NCBI GenBank assembly: GCA_963580005.1
Contig: CAUZJR010000091.1
Coordinates: forward strand, 1 to 14,953
DNA length: 14,953 bases
Direction of reading: 5' to 3'
From: UBA8437 sp963580005
GTDB lineage: Bacteria > Planctomycetota > Planctomycetia > Planctomycetales > Planctomycetaceae
In this document: piece after piece, positions 7,929 through 14,587 of the stretch
Layout: each line of letters starts with the position of its first letter
How positions within the stretch are numbered: the first letter of the stretch is position 1
Position numbers and translations under genes: made by a program
Notes under the pieces: generated by a model
Told to the model about the DNA's origin: nothing
Databases searched by the model: none
The model's input: only the letters and a program-made list of their open reading frames with translations

Positions 7929-7931
7929 ATC
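7918..7931 (+). promoter_or_regulatory. Ribosome site AGGAG with ATC at the homologous start position
   Basis: AGGAG (7918-7922) is followed after six bases by ATC (7929-7931). In the second copy of the repeat the aligned triplet is the ATG (9655) of the beta-helix gene. Reading from ATC gives ITIRRRVLAGG, a positively charged n-region leading straight into the hydrophobic leader of the GHL10-like protein. This suggests the ancestral start was ATG and is now ATC, a very rare start codon. Confidence 0.4.
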
Positions 7932-7955
7932 ACTATCAGACGTCGAGTACTTGCC

Positions 7956-7970
7956 GGAGGAAGGGTCGTG
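7956..7970 (+). promoter_or_regulatory. Strong Shine-Dalgarno GGAGG with GTG start
   Basis: GGAGG (7956-7960) lies seven bases ahead of GTG (7968-7970), in frame with the GHL10-like gene. It is the best conventional initiation site for that gene. It removes the arginine-rich n-region of the leader, leaving a signal peptide with no charged residues except the amino terminus. Confidence 0.5.
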
Positions 7971-9503
7971 ATCGCGGCCGCGGTCGTCATGGGCATGCTG
8001 ATCGTGGGTCCGATCGGACTCGCGGCCGAACAACCTGGCCCTCGCCTGCGGAACATGCTGGTGATCAACGAGGACAACAGTCACTTCTTTGGGTCTCGCA
8101 AGGCTGAAGAGATGACCGTGAAAGGCCTGCATGCGTGGGTCGACCAGTACGCCGGAGGATCGGTCACGCACTTGTTCCTGTGCACCAACGCGATGCGATC
8201 CAGCTTTCGCAGCAAGTCGCGTGACGCGATCTGGGATCCGGTCAACGGCAAGGAGCCTCAGCATCCGTGGCCACAGAACGCCCGGCGACTGCACGAGGCG
8301 GGGATCGACCCCTACGCCGTCTGGATCGCCCGGTGCCGCAAGAAGCAACTGTCTCCCTGGCTGTCGATGCGGATGAACGACGTGCACAACACCTCGGACC
8401 GGAGCAACTTTCAGCATTCGACATTCTGGCGGACCCATATCGATCTCTGGCGTGAGCCGAACCACGAACACGGGTCGGGCCTGAACTACGCCTACGCCAA
8501 GGTGCGCGAGTACCAACTGGCCTACGTGCGTGAGTTACTCGAACGGTACGATCCGGACGGGCTGGAGCTCGACTGGATGCGGTTTCCCAACCACCTGACT
8601 CCCGGCAAGGAGCGTGAAGAGCGTCAGATTCTGACCGGGTTCGTGGCCGACGTGCGACGCCTGACTCGCCAGTGGTCCCGGAAACGCAAGCACCCGATCC
8701 TGCTGGGAGTGCGGGCTCCGGCTCATCCCGATGCCGCGGCCGGACGAGGCATGGACGCGATGGAGTGGGCCCGGCTGGGCCTGGTCGATCTGATCGTCCC
8801 CTGCCCCTTTTACTTTTCGTCCGACTTCGACATTCCGATCGAAGTCTGGCGTGAAGGACTGAAAGCCGCACCACATCGCGTCTCGGTGGTTCCCGGACTC
8901 GAGAGCTCGGTTCGTCCCTGGATCTCGGGCACACCGGTCGGGAACACGATGGAGACGCTTTACGGCTTCGCAGCCTCGGGCTCTCACCGCGGCGCCGACG
9001 GGGTCTACCTGTTCAACTGGATGGACGTCAACGACTGGCCGATCCAGGCCAACGACTACAGGCTGCTGATCACGCGGGGTGTCGGTGCGAAGGTCACGGC
9101 ACGAGGTCCGCGGAGACACCCGGTCTGTTTTCGAGACACGGTGCCGGCCGATCTCTCGATGAACACTCAACTTCCGGCCGACGCACGAGCCGGCAAGTCG
9201 TTCCGAGTGCACATTGGTCCGAGACCGAAAACGGGCCGAGCCTGGATCATCGCGGGGCTGGCCAAGCGAGACCGAGTCGCTGATGCCCGTTTCGTGGCGT
9301 CGGTCAATGGCCACAAGATCAAGCCGACCTCCGACCTGGCCAACACGAAGCTCATCGGCGGAGACGCCGCGCGGGCGGTCCGATTTGACTGCCCGCTCGG
9401 TGCGCTCAAAACCGGCTACAACCAGATCACGCTGAAACAGGCCACCGACACCTCGTCTCAACAATTCGTCTGGGTGGAAGTCCGCCTCAGTCCAACTGAC
9501 TAG
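7968..9503 (+). CDS. Secreted GHL10-like glycoside hydrolase with C-terminal beta domain
   Basis: The start given is GTG 7968 (511 aa), chosen for its strong GGAGG. The frame is open upstream to GTG 7839, and homology of the leader repeat points to ATC 7929 (524 aa, n-region IRRR). Residues below count from 7968. The leader covers about 1-20 (VVMGMLIVGPIGLAAE). The barrel carries SMRMNDVHN (133-141), YDPDGLELDWMRFP (194-207; D197, E200, D202, R205), LLGVRAP (245-251) and GADGVYLFNW (342-351). All are shared in order with the protein at 3124-4272, so both belong to one GHL10-like group acting on polysaccharides. Unlike that paralogue, it has an extra region of about 130 residues (382-511) with beta-strand character (RVHIGPRPKTGRAWIIAG, YNQITLKQ, FVWVEVRLSPTD) that may be a carbohydrate-binding or jelly-roll module. 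It lies between a beta-rich secreted protein and a beta-helix protein. Confidence 0.85.
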   Translation: MIAAAVVMGMLIVGPIGLAAEQPGPRLRNMLVINEDNSHFFGSRKAEEMTVKGLHAWVDQYAGGSVTHLFLCTNAMRSSFRSKSRDAIWDPVNGKEPQHPWPQNARRLHEAGIDPYAVWIARCRKKQLSPWLSMRMNDVHNTSDRSNFQHSTFWRTHIDLWREPNHEHGSGLNYAYAKVREYQLAYVRELLERYDPDGLELDWMRFPNHLTPGKEREERQILTGFVADVRRLTRQWSRKRKHPILLGVRAPAHPDAAAGRGMDAMEWARLGLVDLIVPCPFYFSSDFDIPIEVWREGLKAAPHRVSVVPGLESSVRPWISGTPVGNTMETLYGFAASGSHRGADGVYLFNWMDVNDWPIQANDYRLLITRGVGAKVTARGPRRHPVCFRDTVPADLSMNTQLPADARAGKSFRVHIGPRPKTGRAWIIAGLAKRDRVADARFVASVNGHKIKPTSDLANTKLIGGDAARAVRFDCPLGALKTGYNQITLKQATDTSSQQFVWVEVRLSPTD

Positions 9504-9544
9504 CCGTTCAACCGTCGCGGTCAGCACCAGGGCACCGAAAACCT

Positions 9545-9654
9545 CGGCCCGCAGCAGGCCTCTGCTGAGCTTCTTGGCTGGGTGTCTGGAGTTGACCGCT
9601 GGTTGCGGTCCCGCAACGCTGCATCCGAACTGTCTCAACAACCAAGAGTGACTC
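9545..9654 (+). repeat. Duplicated leader element, copy 2
   Basis: This is the partner of 7819-7928 (offset 1726, no gaps), ending directly at the ATG of the beta-helix gene. It contains a perfect hairpin GTTGCG-GTCC-CGCAAC (9602-9617) that is only partly preserved in copy 1. The fully conserved block includes TTGACC, which resembles a -35 hexamer, but no good -10 follows at the usual distance. It may act as a promoter or 5' UTR element, or be one member of a dispersed repeat. Confidence 0.8.
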
Positions 9655-11478
9655 ATGAAGCGCATGCCACTGACGTATTACATGCTGGGACTGGTGACGC
9701 TGGGCCTGCTGGTTGGCTCGAGTCTGCCCGTAGAGAATGCAACGGCGGTTCGAACGAGAGTGACCGACGCGGCGAATTACGGGGCCGTGGCCGGTGACGG
9801 CCGAGATGACACCGCGGGCATCCTGGCTGCGATCAAGGCCTGCCGCGACTCAGCCGACAAGACACTGCTCATCGGAGGCGGCACCTACCACCTGGGGTCG
9901 ATCACGTTTCCGCCTGAGATCCAGGTCGAGATCACTCCGGGAGGGCGGCTGGAGATTCGCAAGGGGGCGGCCTTGCGATTCAACGGGCCATTCAAGGCTC
10001 CACGGACCCATGTGTTCTCTGGCGAAGGCCTGGCACGGTTCGGCCCGGGTGCTCTCAGCGAAGTTTTGCCGCAATGGTGGGGAGCCTCACCACGCTCAAC
10101 CGACTGCAGCCCGGCGATCAACAAGGCGATCCGCAGTGCTCCGGATCTGCCTGGGATCATGGTGCGGCTCTCGGGACTCTTCAATTGCCAAACCACGATC
10201 CACGTCAACCGCCACCGGGTCCGGCTGCAGGGCGATGGCACCTACGCCACACAACTGACTTTCAATCCGGTTCGGCCCGCGTCGCTGTTCAAGTTCGCTC
10301 ATGACGACAAGAGCGTCATCGCTCAATGCGCCCTCCGGGACCTGGGCATGGTTGCCCAGGGCCGCTACGCCGACACATCGCGCGTCAAGAAAGTCGGGAT
10401 CCAGGTCGTGGATGCTGACATCATCGAGATCCGCAATATCGCGATTCACAACTGGGGAGGCAGCGGCAGCATCGGGCTGCATGTGCAGGGACGCGAATTG
10501 GTGTTTGTCGAGAACATCACCGTGCTGGCCGATTTGCCGATCCTGATCGACAAGAATCCCGAGATCGACTGGATTTCGATTGACCACTCGACCTTCCGAA
10601 ACACATACCTGCTGCCGATGGACCCCAACGGCCCGTCGGTCAAGATCGCCTCGGGCGTTGCCCTGCACAACGTCGTCTTTGACGGCACCAATGCCTGGGT
10701 GAAAGGCAAGTACGGGCTGTTCTGGGAAGATCGCGAATCGAAAGGTGTCAGCATGAACCTGTCGATCAAGAACGTCCGCATGGAAAACGGGACGGCTCAT
10801 GGCGGGGCGATGATCCACATTGATCACAACTACAACCTGATGAACCTGGTCATCGAGAACGTCTACGGATGCGGAGGAGGGGTCGGCGGTCTGTTTCTCA
10901 GGCGGTGCACCAACGTCACCACCAGCAACCTGTTCTACACGCCGGTTCGCGGCCAGGCTCCGGCCGACTATGTCCCGACTGCTCTCGACATCGATGAGAC
11001 GTCGGCGAACCTGGTGTTCATCAACACCTATCTCAGCGGTCGGTCACACGTACGAACGGGCAAACTCATCAAGACGTTTGGATCGCACACGAATCCCGCG
11101 AAGTTCGGCAATCGTGTGATCGAAAGCTACGACCGCCCGGGCAACGACCAGGGCGAGGGGTTGGTGCTCTATGGCACCAAGACCTGGAGCCACAACGGCA
11201 CCCTGGCCGACGGTGCTCGGCAGTCACTGCCGGTCGGTGCCCGAAACCGAACCCGAGTGGCCACAGTGACCGTCTCGGCTTCAGACGGGGCCGACATCAA
11301 CGAGTCGGCCCAGTTCATGGTCGGGGGCCATGGCAAGACGATCCGTGTCTGGGGCACGGATCGAACCGCTGCCGTTCCCGAAGCAGGCAAGTTGAGCCTC
11401 GTTGGAGGCGAGACCGTCAGGATCGACAATCAACTCGGCAAGGAAATCGACCTGGTTGTGACGGTGTTCTGGAGATAG
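9655..11478 (+). CDS. Secreted right-handed beta-helix protein (pectate-lyase-superfamily-like)
   Basis: The 607-aa product starts at ATG 9655 directly after the leader repeat, with AAGAG as a modest ribosome site. The signal peptide is MKRMPLTYYMLGLVTLGLLV (cleavage about 25-31). Residues 40-80 (NYGAVAGDGRDDTAGILAAI, then GGGTYHLGSITFP) and 139-180 (PQWWGASPRSTDCSPAINKA) are two successive versions of the Pectate_lyase_3 entry motif (GAxGDGxxDDTxAIxxA). Residues about 180-460 have the short strand-turn periodicity of a right-handed parallel beta-helix (NIAIHNWGG, VFVENITV, ISIDHSTFRN, LSIKNVRMENG, LVIENVYG). Residues about 505-607 look like a separate beta-sandwich (RTRVATVTVSASDGADINES). 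The family includes polysaccharide lyases, epimerases and phage tailspikes. With glycosidase-like neighbours, a role in polysaccharide cleavage is the likeliest reading, but catalytic residues cannot be assigned. Confidence 0.82.
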   Translation: MKRMPLTYYMLGLVTLGLLVGSSLPVENATAVRTRVTDAANYGAVAGDGRDDTAGILAAIKACRDSADKTLLIGGGTYHLGSITFPPEIQVEITPGGRLEIRKGAALRFNGPFKAPRTHVFSGEGLARFGPGALSEVLPQWWGASPRSTDCSPAINKAIRSAPDLPGIMVRLSGLFNCQTTIHVNRHRVRLQGDGTYATQLTFNPVRPASLFKFAHDDKSVIAQCALRDLGMVAQGRYADTSRVKKVGIQVVDADIIEIRNIAIHNWGGSGSIGLHVQGRELVFVENITVLADLPILIDKNPEIDWISIDHSTFRNTYLLPMDPNGPSVKIASGVALHNVVFDGTNAWVKGKYGLFWEDRESKGVSMNLSIKNVRMENGTAHGGAMIHIDHNYNLMNLVIENVYGCGGGVGGLFLRRCTNVTTSNLFYTPVRGQAPADYVPTALDIDETSANLVFINTYLSGRSHVRTGKLIKTFGSHTNPAKFGNRVIESYDRPGNDQGEGLVLYGTKTWSHNGTLADGARQSLPVGARNRTRVATVTVSASDGADINESAQFMVGGHGKTIRVWGTDRTAAVPEAGKLSLVGGETVRIDNQLGKEIDLVVTVFWR

Positions 11479-11551
11479 TGCCGGCCGTTGCGGTTTTCTG
11501 AGGGTGCGAGATGGTCCAGCGTCTCAACGATCCCCGAAGGCAAGCTGACCT

Positions 11552-11595
11552 GTGCTGACTTATATGACTACTGTGGTAGTATATTGCTACAGCAC
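11552..11595 (+). promoter_or_regulatory. 44-nt imperfect palindrome, candidate operator/promoter of the toxin-antitoxin pair
   Basis: The outer arms GTGCTG (11552-11557) and CAGCAC (11590-11595) are exact reverse complements. The inner arms ACTAC (11567-11571) and GTAGT (11576-11580) flank TGTG, with ATAT on both sides and a one-base bulge. The stretch is markedly AT-rich compared with its surroundings. It contains possible -35 CTGACT (11555-11560) and -10 TAGTAT (11577-11582) elements with a 16-nt spacer. It ends eight bases before the ATG at 11604, so an Xre-type repressor bound here would block transcription. Operator function is inferred from position and symmetry. Confidence 0.5.
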
Positions 11596-11603
11596 GGTGT
11601 CGC

Positions 11604-11858
11604 ATGGCGTTTCTGCAAATCGTTTCGGATCTGGAAGGGGACTCGAACGGCAATGTCCAACACATCAGAAGACGCCGGTTGACCCGTGAAGAGATCGAAG
11701 ACGTGCTGATCAACCCGGACGGGGAGGAGTTCAGCCATTCCAGCAATCAGCCGATCGCATTTGGCCACACTCGGCACGGCGAACTCATCGCTGTGGTGTT
11801 TGAGCAGATTGACGAGGACACGGTCTATCCGATCACAGCTTTTCGCGTTGAGGATTGA
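11604..11858 (+). CDS. Putative toxin of a type II toxin-antitoxin pair (BrnT/RelE-like fold)
   Basis: This is an 84-aa protein without a leader. The pattern GNVQHIRRRRLTREEIEDVL, then a SSNQPIAFGHT strand, VVFEQIDED and a final VYPITAFRVED resembles small BrnT/DUF4258-type proteins, which I recall having GNVQHIxEHGLTxEEVEEVL and a terminal VYPVTAYEV. BrnT toxins are RelE-fold ribonucleases. Here the position usually holding an E-H-G triplet reads R-R-R, so the active site may differ. ATG 11604 has no clear Shine-Dalgarno and sits eight bases after a palindrome, but the alignment to the family supports it. The HTH gene starts two bases after its stop, with the coupling site inside this gene, a classic toxin-first arrangement as in HigBA. 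The toxin role is an inference from size, family resemblance and pairing. Confidence 0.68.
   Translation: MAFLQIVSDLEGDSNGNVQHIRRRRLTREEIEDVLINPDGEEFSHSSNQPIAFGHTRHGELIAVVFEQIDEDTVYPITAFRVED
11850..11854 (+). promoter_or_regulatory. Ribosome site GAGGA coupling the HTH gene to the toxin gene
   Basis: GAGGA overlaps the last codons of the upstream gene and lies six bases before ATG 11861. It selects that ATG over the TTG at 11855, which overlaps the stop codon, and indicates translational coupling of the pair. Confidence 0.65.
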
Positions 11859-11860
11859 TC

Positions 11861-12172
11861 ATGCCAAGAAAGCAGATCCGTGGGCAGATCGAGTCCGAAC
11901 GACCTCAGGTCAAGTCCCGAATCCGCAGGCGGGTCGCGATCCACGAGGCGTTTTTTGCTCTGAGACAGGTACGACTCGCACAGGGCAAGAGTCTCGCTGA
12001 TATGAAGGAACTCACGGGAATGGATCGCTCGGCGCTCTCGAAGCTCGAAACCGGCAAGCGCCAGAACCCTTCCATCGACACACTGATTCGATATGCCGAT
12101 GCGCTGGGAAAGACCATCCTGATCGAAATCGCCGACGACCCGGTCGGCTTGGGAACCGATCTCGCGAAATGA
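11861..12172 (+). CDS. Xre-family HTH protein, probable antitoxin and autoregulator
   Basis: The product is 103 aa from ATG 11861, with GAGGA six bases upstream. Residues about 33-87 form a helix-turn-helix of the Xre/Cro-CI type: LRQVRLAQGKSLADMKELTG, then MDRSALSKLETGKRQNPSID as the recognition part, followed by TLIRYADALGKTILIEI. The N-terminal 30 residues are strongly basic (PRKQIRGQIESER, KSRIRRR). The gene begins two bases after the stop of the putative toxin gene, so the two are translated together. By analogy with HigA-type modules it should neutralise the upstream protein and repress the operon through the palindrome at 11552-11595. The HTH call is firm; the antitoxin role is inferred from context. 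It could instead be a stand-alone regulator. Confidence 0.82.
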   Translation: MPRKQIRGQIESERPQVKSRIRRRVAIHEAFFALRQVRLAQGKSLADMKELTGMDRSALSKLETGKRQNPSIDTLIRYADALGKTILIEIADDPVGLGTDLAK

Positions 12173-12315
12173 CCCCCCAGGCTGGCCAGGCCCCTCTGCC
12201 CTCGATGGCGGTCTCCGGGTTCCACGGAAGGGGTTTTGTTGGCTTTGTGGATGAAGCAAGGACGAAGGATGTGTTAGGGTTCTAGAGGCCCAGTCGCCAA
12301 TTCATGGTCTCGAGC

Positions 12316-12319
12316 GGAG
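12316..12319 (+). promoter_or_regulatory. Ribosome site GGAG selecting a GTG start
   Basis: GGAG lies six bases ahead of GTG 12326, in frame with the DUF1501 gene. The TTG at 12320 is too close to this site to be the start. The upstream ATG 12304 is in another frame and closes after nine codons. Confidence 0.6.
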
Positions 12320-12325
12320 TTGCCG

Positions 12326-13690
12326 GTGTCTGAACAGGGAACGGGTTTTGGAGTAGACAACCTGGGACGTCGAGACGTTCTCCAGGTTGGGTTTTCGGGG
12401 CTACTCGGACTGGGCCTGGCGGATGTCCTGGCCGGCCGCTCGGAGTCCGCGGACCGGGCACCTCGAAGAAAAGTCCGCTCGGTTGTGCTCCTGTTCCTGA
12501 CCGGAGCCCCTTCGCACCAGGACATGTGGGACCTGAAACCCGACGGTCCCTCGTCCACCAGAGGCGAATTCCGCCCGGTGGCCACGAATGTGCCGGGCGT
12601 GGAGATTGGTCCTCACATGCCGGGCCTGGCCCAGCTGGCCGATACCTACGCGATCGTGCGATCGATGCGTCACTCGCTCCCCTCGCACGAACACGGTACT
12701 CATCGCATGCTGACCGGGATCAACAAGCAGCCTCCCGGCTCGACCCACATGGCAAGTCGCAACGACTGGCCCTGCTACTCTGCTGGCCTGCAGTACCTGA
12801 AGCCTCATCCCGAAGGCCAGCCCCAGGGCATCATGCTCCCGACCTACCTCAACAACGGGTACGGTTTCTGTGGCCAAACCGCCGGATTCCTCGGGGCCGA
12901 TTACGATCCCTGGCACGTGATCCGAGACCCCAATGGCAAGAACTTCCATGTCGACGAGCTGGAATTTCAACCCGGCCTCAGCGTGGGGCGGTTGACCGAT
13001 CGTCAGCGTCTGCTGCAGGGGATCGACTCGCAGCGGCAGGCACTGGCAAACAACCAGCGGGTCAGCGACCTCTCTCGTCGCATGCAGCAGGCCCACGACA
13101 TCCTGGTCAGCGGTGGACTCCGCGAGTCGTTTGACATCGGCCAGGAATCGAAGGAAACCCGCGACCGGTATGGGCGGCACATGTTCGGGCAGTCGATGCT
13201 GCTGGCCCGGCGATTGGTGGAATCGGAGATGCCGATTGTCCAGGTCAACGTGGGCAGCATGAACCGCTGGGACACGCACGGCAACAACTTCAAGCGGCTC
13301 AAGTCCGAGCTCGTCCCTCCGTTCGAAAAGGGACTCTCGTCACTGGTCACCGATCTGCGAGACCGGGGGCTGCTCGATGAAACCCTGATCGTGGTGACCG
13401 GAGAATTCGGCCGCACGCCCAAGATCAACAAGACTGGAGGCCGGGATCACTGGTCACGAGTGTTCTCGGCATTGTTCATCGGTGGCGGAGTTCAAGGTGG
13501 CCAGGTCATCGGGGCCAGCGACCGCATGGCGTCAGACCCCGTCACCCGGGCCTATTCTCCCGCCGACATGGGAGCCACCATCTATGCGGCATTGGGAATC
13601 GACCCGGCCAGCCAGGTGATCGACCGCCTCCGCCGACCTCATCAGTTGAACATCGGCGAGGTGATTGCCCCGCTGTATGGCACCGCCTGA
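12326..13690 (+). CDS. DUF1501 domain protein, complete, with Tat-like leader
   Basis: The product is 454 aa from GTG 12326, chosen because GGAG lies six bases upstream. The N-terminus GRRDVLQVGFSGLLGLGLAD (14-33) has the twin-arginine plus hydrophobic layout usual for DUF1501 proteins, which are exported folded by Tat. The full set of family landmarks is present: APSHQDMWD (61-69), THRMLTG (125-131), WDTHGNNF (315-322), GEFGRTP (359-365), GGRDHW (371-376) and a GGGVQGGQVIGASD stretch (386-399). The family belongs to the alkaline phosphatase/sulfatase-like superfamily; its reaction is not established. No DUF1549/DUF1553 partner lies directly upstream here, where the toxin-antitoxin-like pair sits instead, so this copy appears to be a stand-alone gene. 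The SGNH hydrolase gene follows 100 nt downstream on the same strand. Confidence 0.93.
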   Translation: MSEQGTGFGVDNLGRRDVLQVGFSGLLGLGLADVLAGRSESADRAPRRKVRSVVLLFLTGAPSHQDMWDLKPDGPSSTRGEFRPVATNVPGVEIGPHMPGLAQLADTYAIVRSMRHSLPSHEHGTHRMLTGINKQPPGSTHMASRNDWPCYSAGLQYLKPHPEGQPQGIMLPTYLNNGYGFCGQTAGFLGADYDPWHVIRDPNGKNFHVDELEFQPGLSVGRLTDRQRLLQGIDSQRQALANNQRVSDLSRRMQQAHDILVSGGLRESFDIGQESKETRDRYGRHMFGQSMLLARRLVESEMPIVQVNVGSMNRWDTHGNNFKRLKSELVPPFEKGLSSLVTDLRDRGLLDETLIVVTGEFGRTPKINKTGGRDHWSRVFSALFIGGGVQGGQVIGASDRMASDPVTRAYSPADMGATIYAALGIDPASQVIDRLRRPHQLNIGEVIAPLYGTA

Positions 13691-13790
13691 GCGACGTGCA
13701 ACTGTCGTTCTGCTGGCCGTTGAGACTTGAACACTTGAGGACACGCGGCAAGGATGGCCCGGTTCCACATCGATCAACAGGGGAGTGATG

Positions 13791-14525
13791 ATGAAGTGCA
13801 AGGCCCCGATTCTCTGTGTGCCTGTACTGGCCGTCCTGTTCGTCTCGATCCTCTCGGGTGCAGACGACAAGAAGCCCGCCAAGGCTGTGGCTCCCGAGAG
13901 CCGGCCTGACAAGTGGTGGAGCGATCGACATGCCGAGAAGCTGAAGCAACTCAAGGCCACCGAATCGGTTGACCTGTTGATGATCGGCGATTCGATCACT
14001 CACGGCTGGGAAGGCCGGGGCAAGCAGGTCTGGTCCGAGTACTACGCGAAACGCAATGCCTTCAACATCGGCTACAGCGGTGACCGAACCGAGCACGTGA
14101 TCTGGAGGCTGCAGCATGGCGAGGTCGACGGGATATCTCCCAAGCTGGCCGTGATCATGATCGGGACCAACAACACCGGCCACCGGCAGGATCCGCCCGA
14201 GCAAACAGCCGCCGGCATCAAGATGATCCTGGACGAGCTGAAAAAGAGACTGCCCAAGACCAAGGTCCTGTTGTTGGCCGTCTTTCCGCGTGGTGCCACC
14301 ACCGACGACAAGCTGCGGAAGATCAACACGGGAATCAACAAGATCATCAAGGAATTTTCCAAACGGAAGAAAGTCCATTTCCTGAACATCAATGCGAAGT
14401 TCCTGGATGACGATGGAACACTGTCCAAGGACGTCATGCCCGACCTGCTGCACCCTCATGAAAAGGGCTACCGCATGTGGGCCGAGGCGATGGAATCGAA
14501 GATCAAGAAGCTCATCGATGACTAA
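13791..14525 (+). CDS. Secreted SGNH/GDSL hydrolase (esterase, PAF-acetylhydrolase-like)
   Basis: The product is 244 aa from ATG 13791, five bases after GGGAG (13781-13785). In-frame GTG 13785 and ATG 13788 are too close to that site. The leader is MKCKAPILCVPVLAVLFVSI (cleavage about residue 23). All SGNH blocks are visible: IGDSITHGWEG with nucleophile Ser68, GYSGDRT with oxyanion Gly97, MIGTNNTGH with Asn128, and PDLLHPHEKGY with Asp218 and His221. The spacing matches the planctomycete and Bacteroidetes secreted esterases related to the PAF-acetylhydrolase beta subunit. These usually remove acetyl or other acyl groups from carbohydrates. In this locus it could deacylate the polymer that the glycosidase-like and beta-helix proteins process, but that is inference. 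It converges with the DUF1501 gene ending at 14588. Confidence 0.93.
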   Translation: MKCKAPILCVPVLAVLFVSILSGADDKKPAKAVAPESRPDKWWSDRHAEKLKQLKATESVDLLMIGDSITHGWEGRGKQVWSEYYAKRNAFNIGYSGDRTEHVIWRLQHGEVDGISPKLAVIMIGTNNTGHRQDPPEQTAAGIKMILDELKKRLPKTKVLLLAVFPRGATTDDKLRKINTGINKIIKEFSKRKKVHFLNINAKFLDDDGTLSKDVMPDLLHPHEKGYRMWAEAMESKIKKLIDD

Positions 14526-14587
14526 TCTACGGCTTCTTTGAGCGAAAACAGCGCCGAGAAGAGTCCGGGACCAACCGGTTCGCCGCT

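Noticed and set aside
7443..9665. Two long minus-strand frames (7443-8516 and 8535-9665) opposite the GHL10-like region
   Set aside because: They have low-complexity antisense composition and no motif, and they cross the gene boundaries and both leader repeats.
12191..12240. CCCCT (12191-12195) and AGGGG (12229-12233) followed by TTTTGTT, terminator-like after the HTH gene
   Set aside because: The five-base stem closes a 33-nt loop with no stable inner helix, so it is too weak to call an intrinsic terminator.
12304..12333. Nine-codon ATG reading frame overlapping the DUF1501 start
   Set aside because: It has no ribosome site of its own and no attenuator-like content; probably chance.
13731..13746. 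Short tandem ACTTGA repeats before the SGNH gene
   Set aside because: Only two imperfect 8-nt units occur, too short to distinguish from chance.
12401..14459. Long minus-strand frames opposite the DUF1501 and SGNH genes (12401-13279 and 13542-14459)
   Set aside because: The plus-strand proteins are unmistakable. These frames carry no motif and one spans two plus-strand genes.
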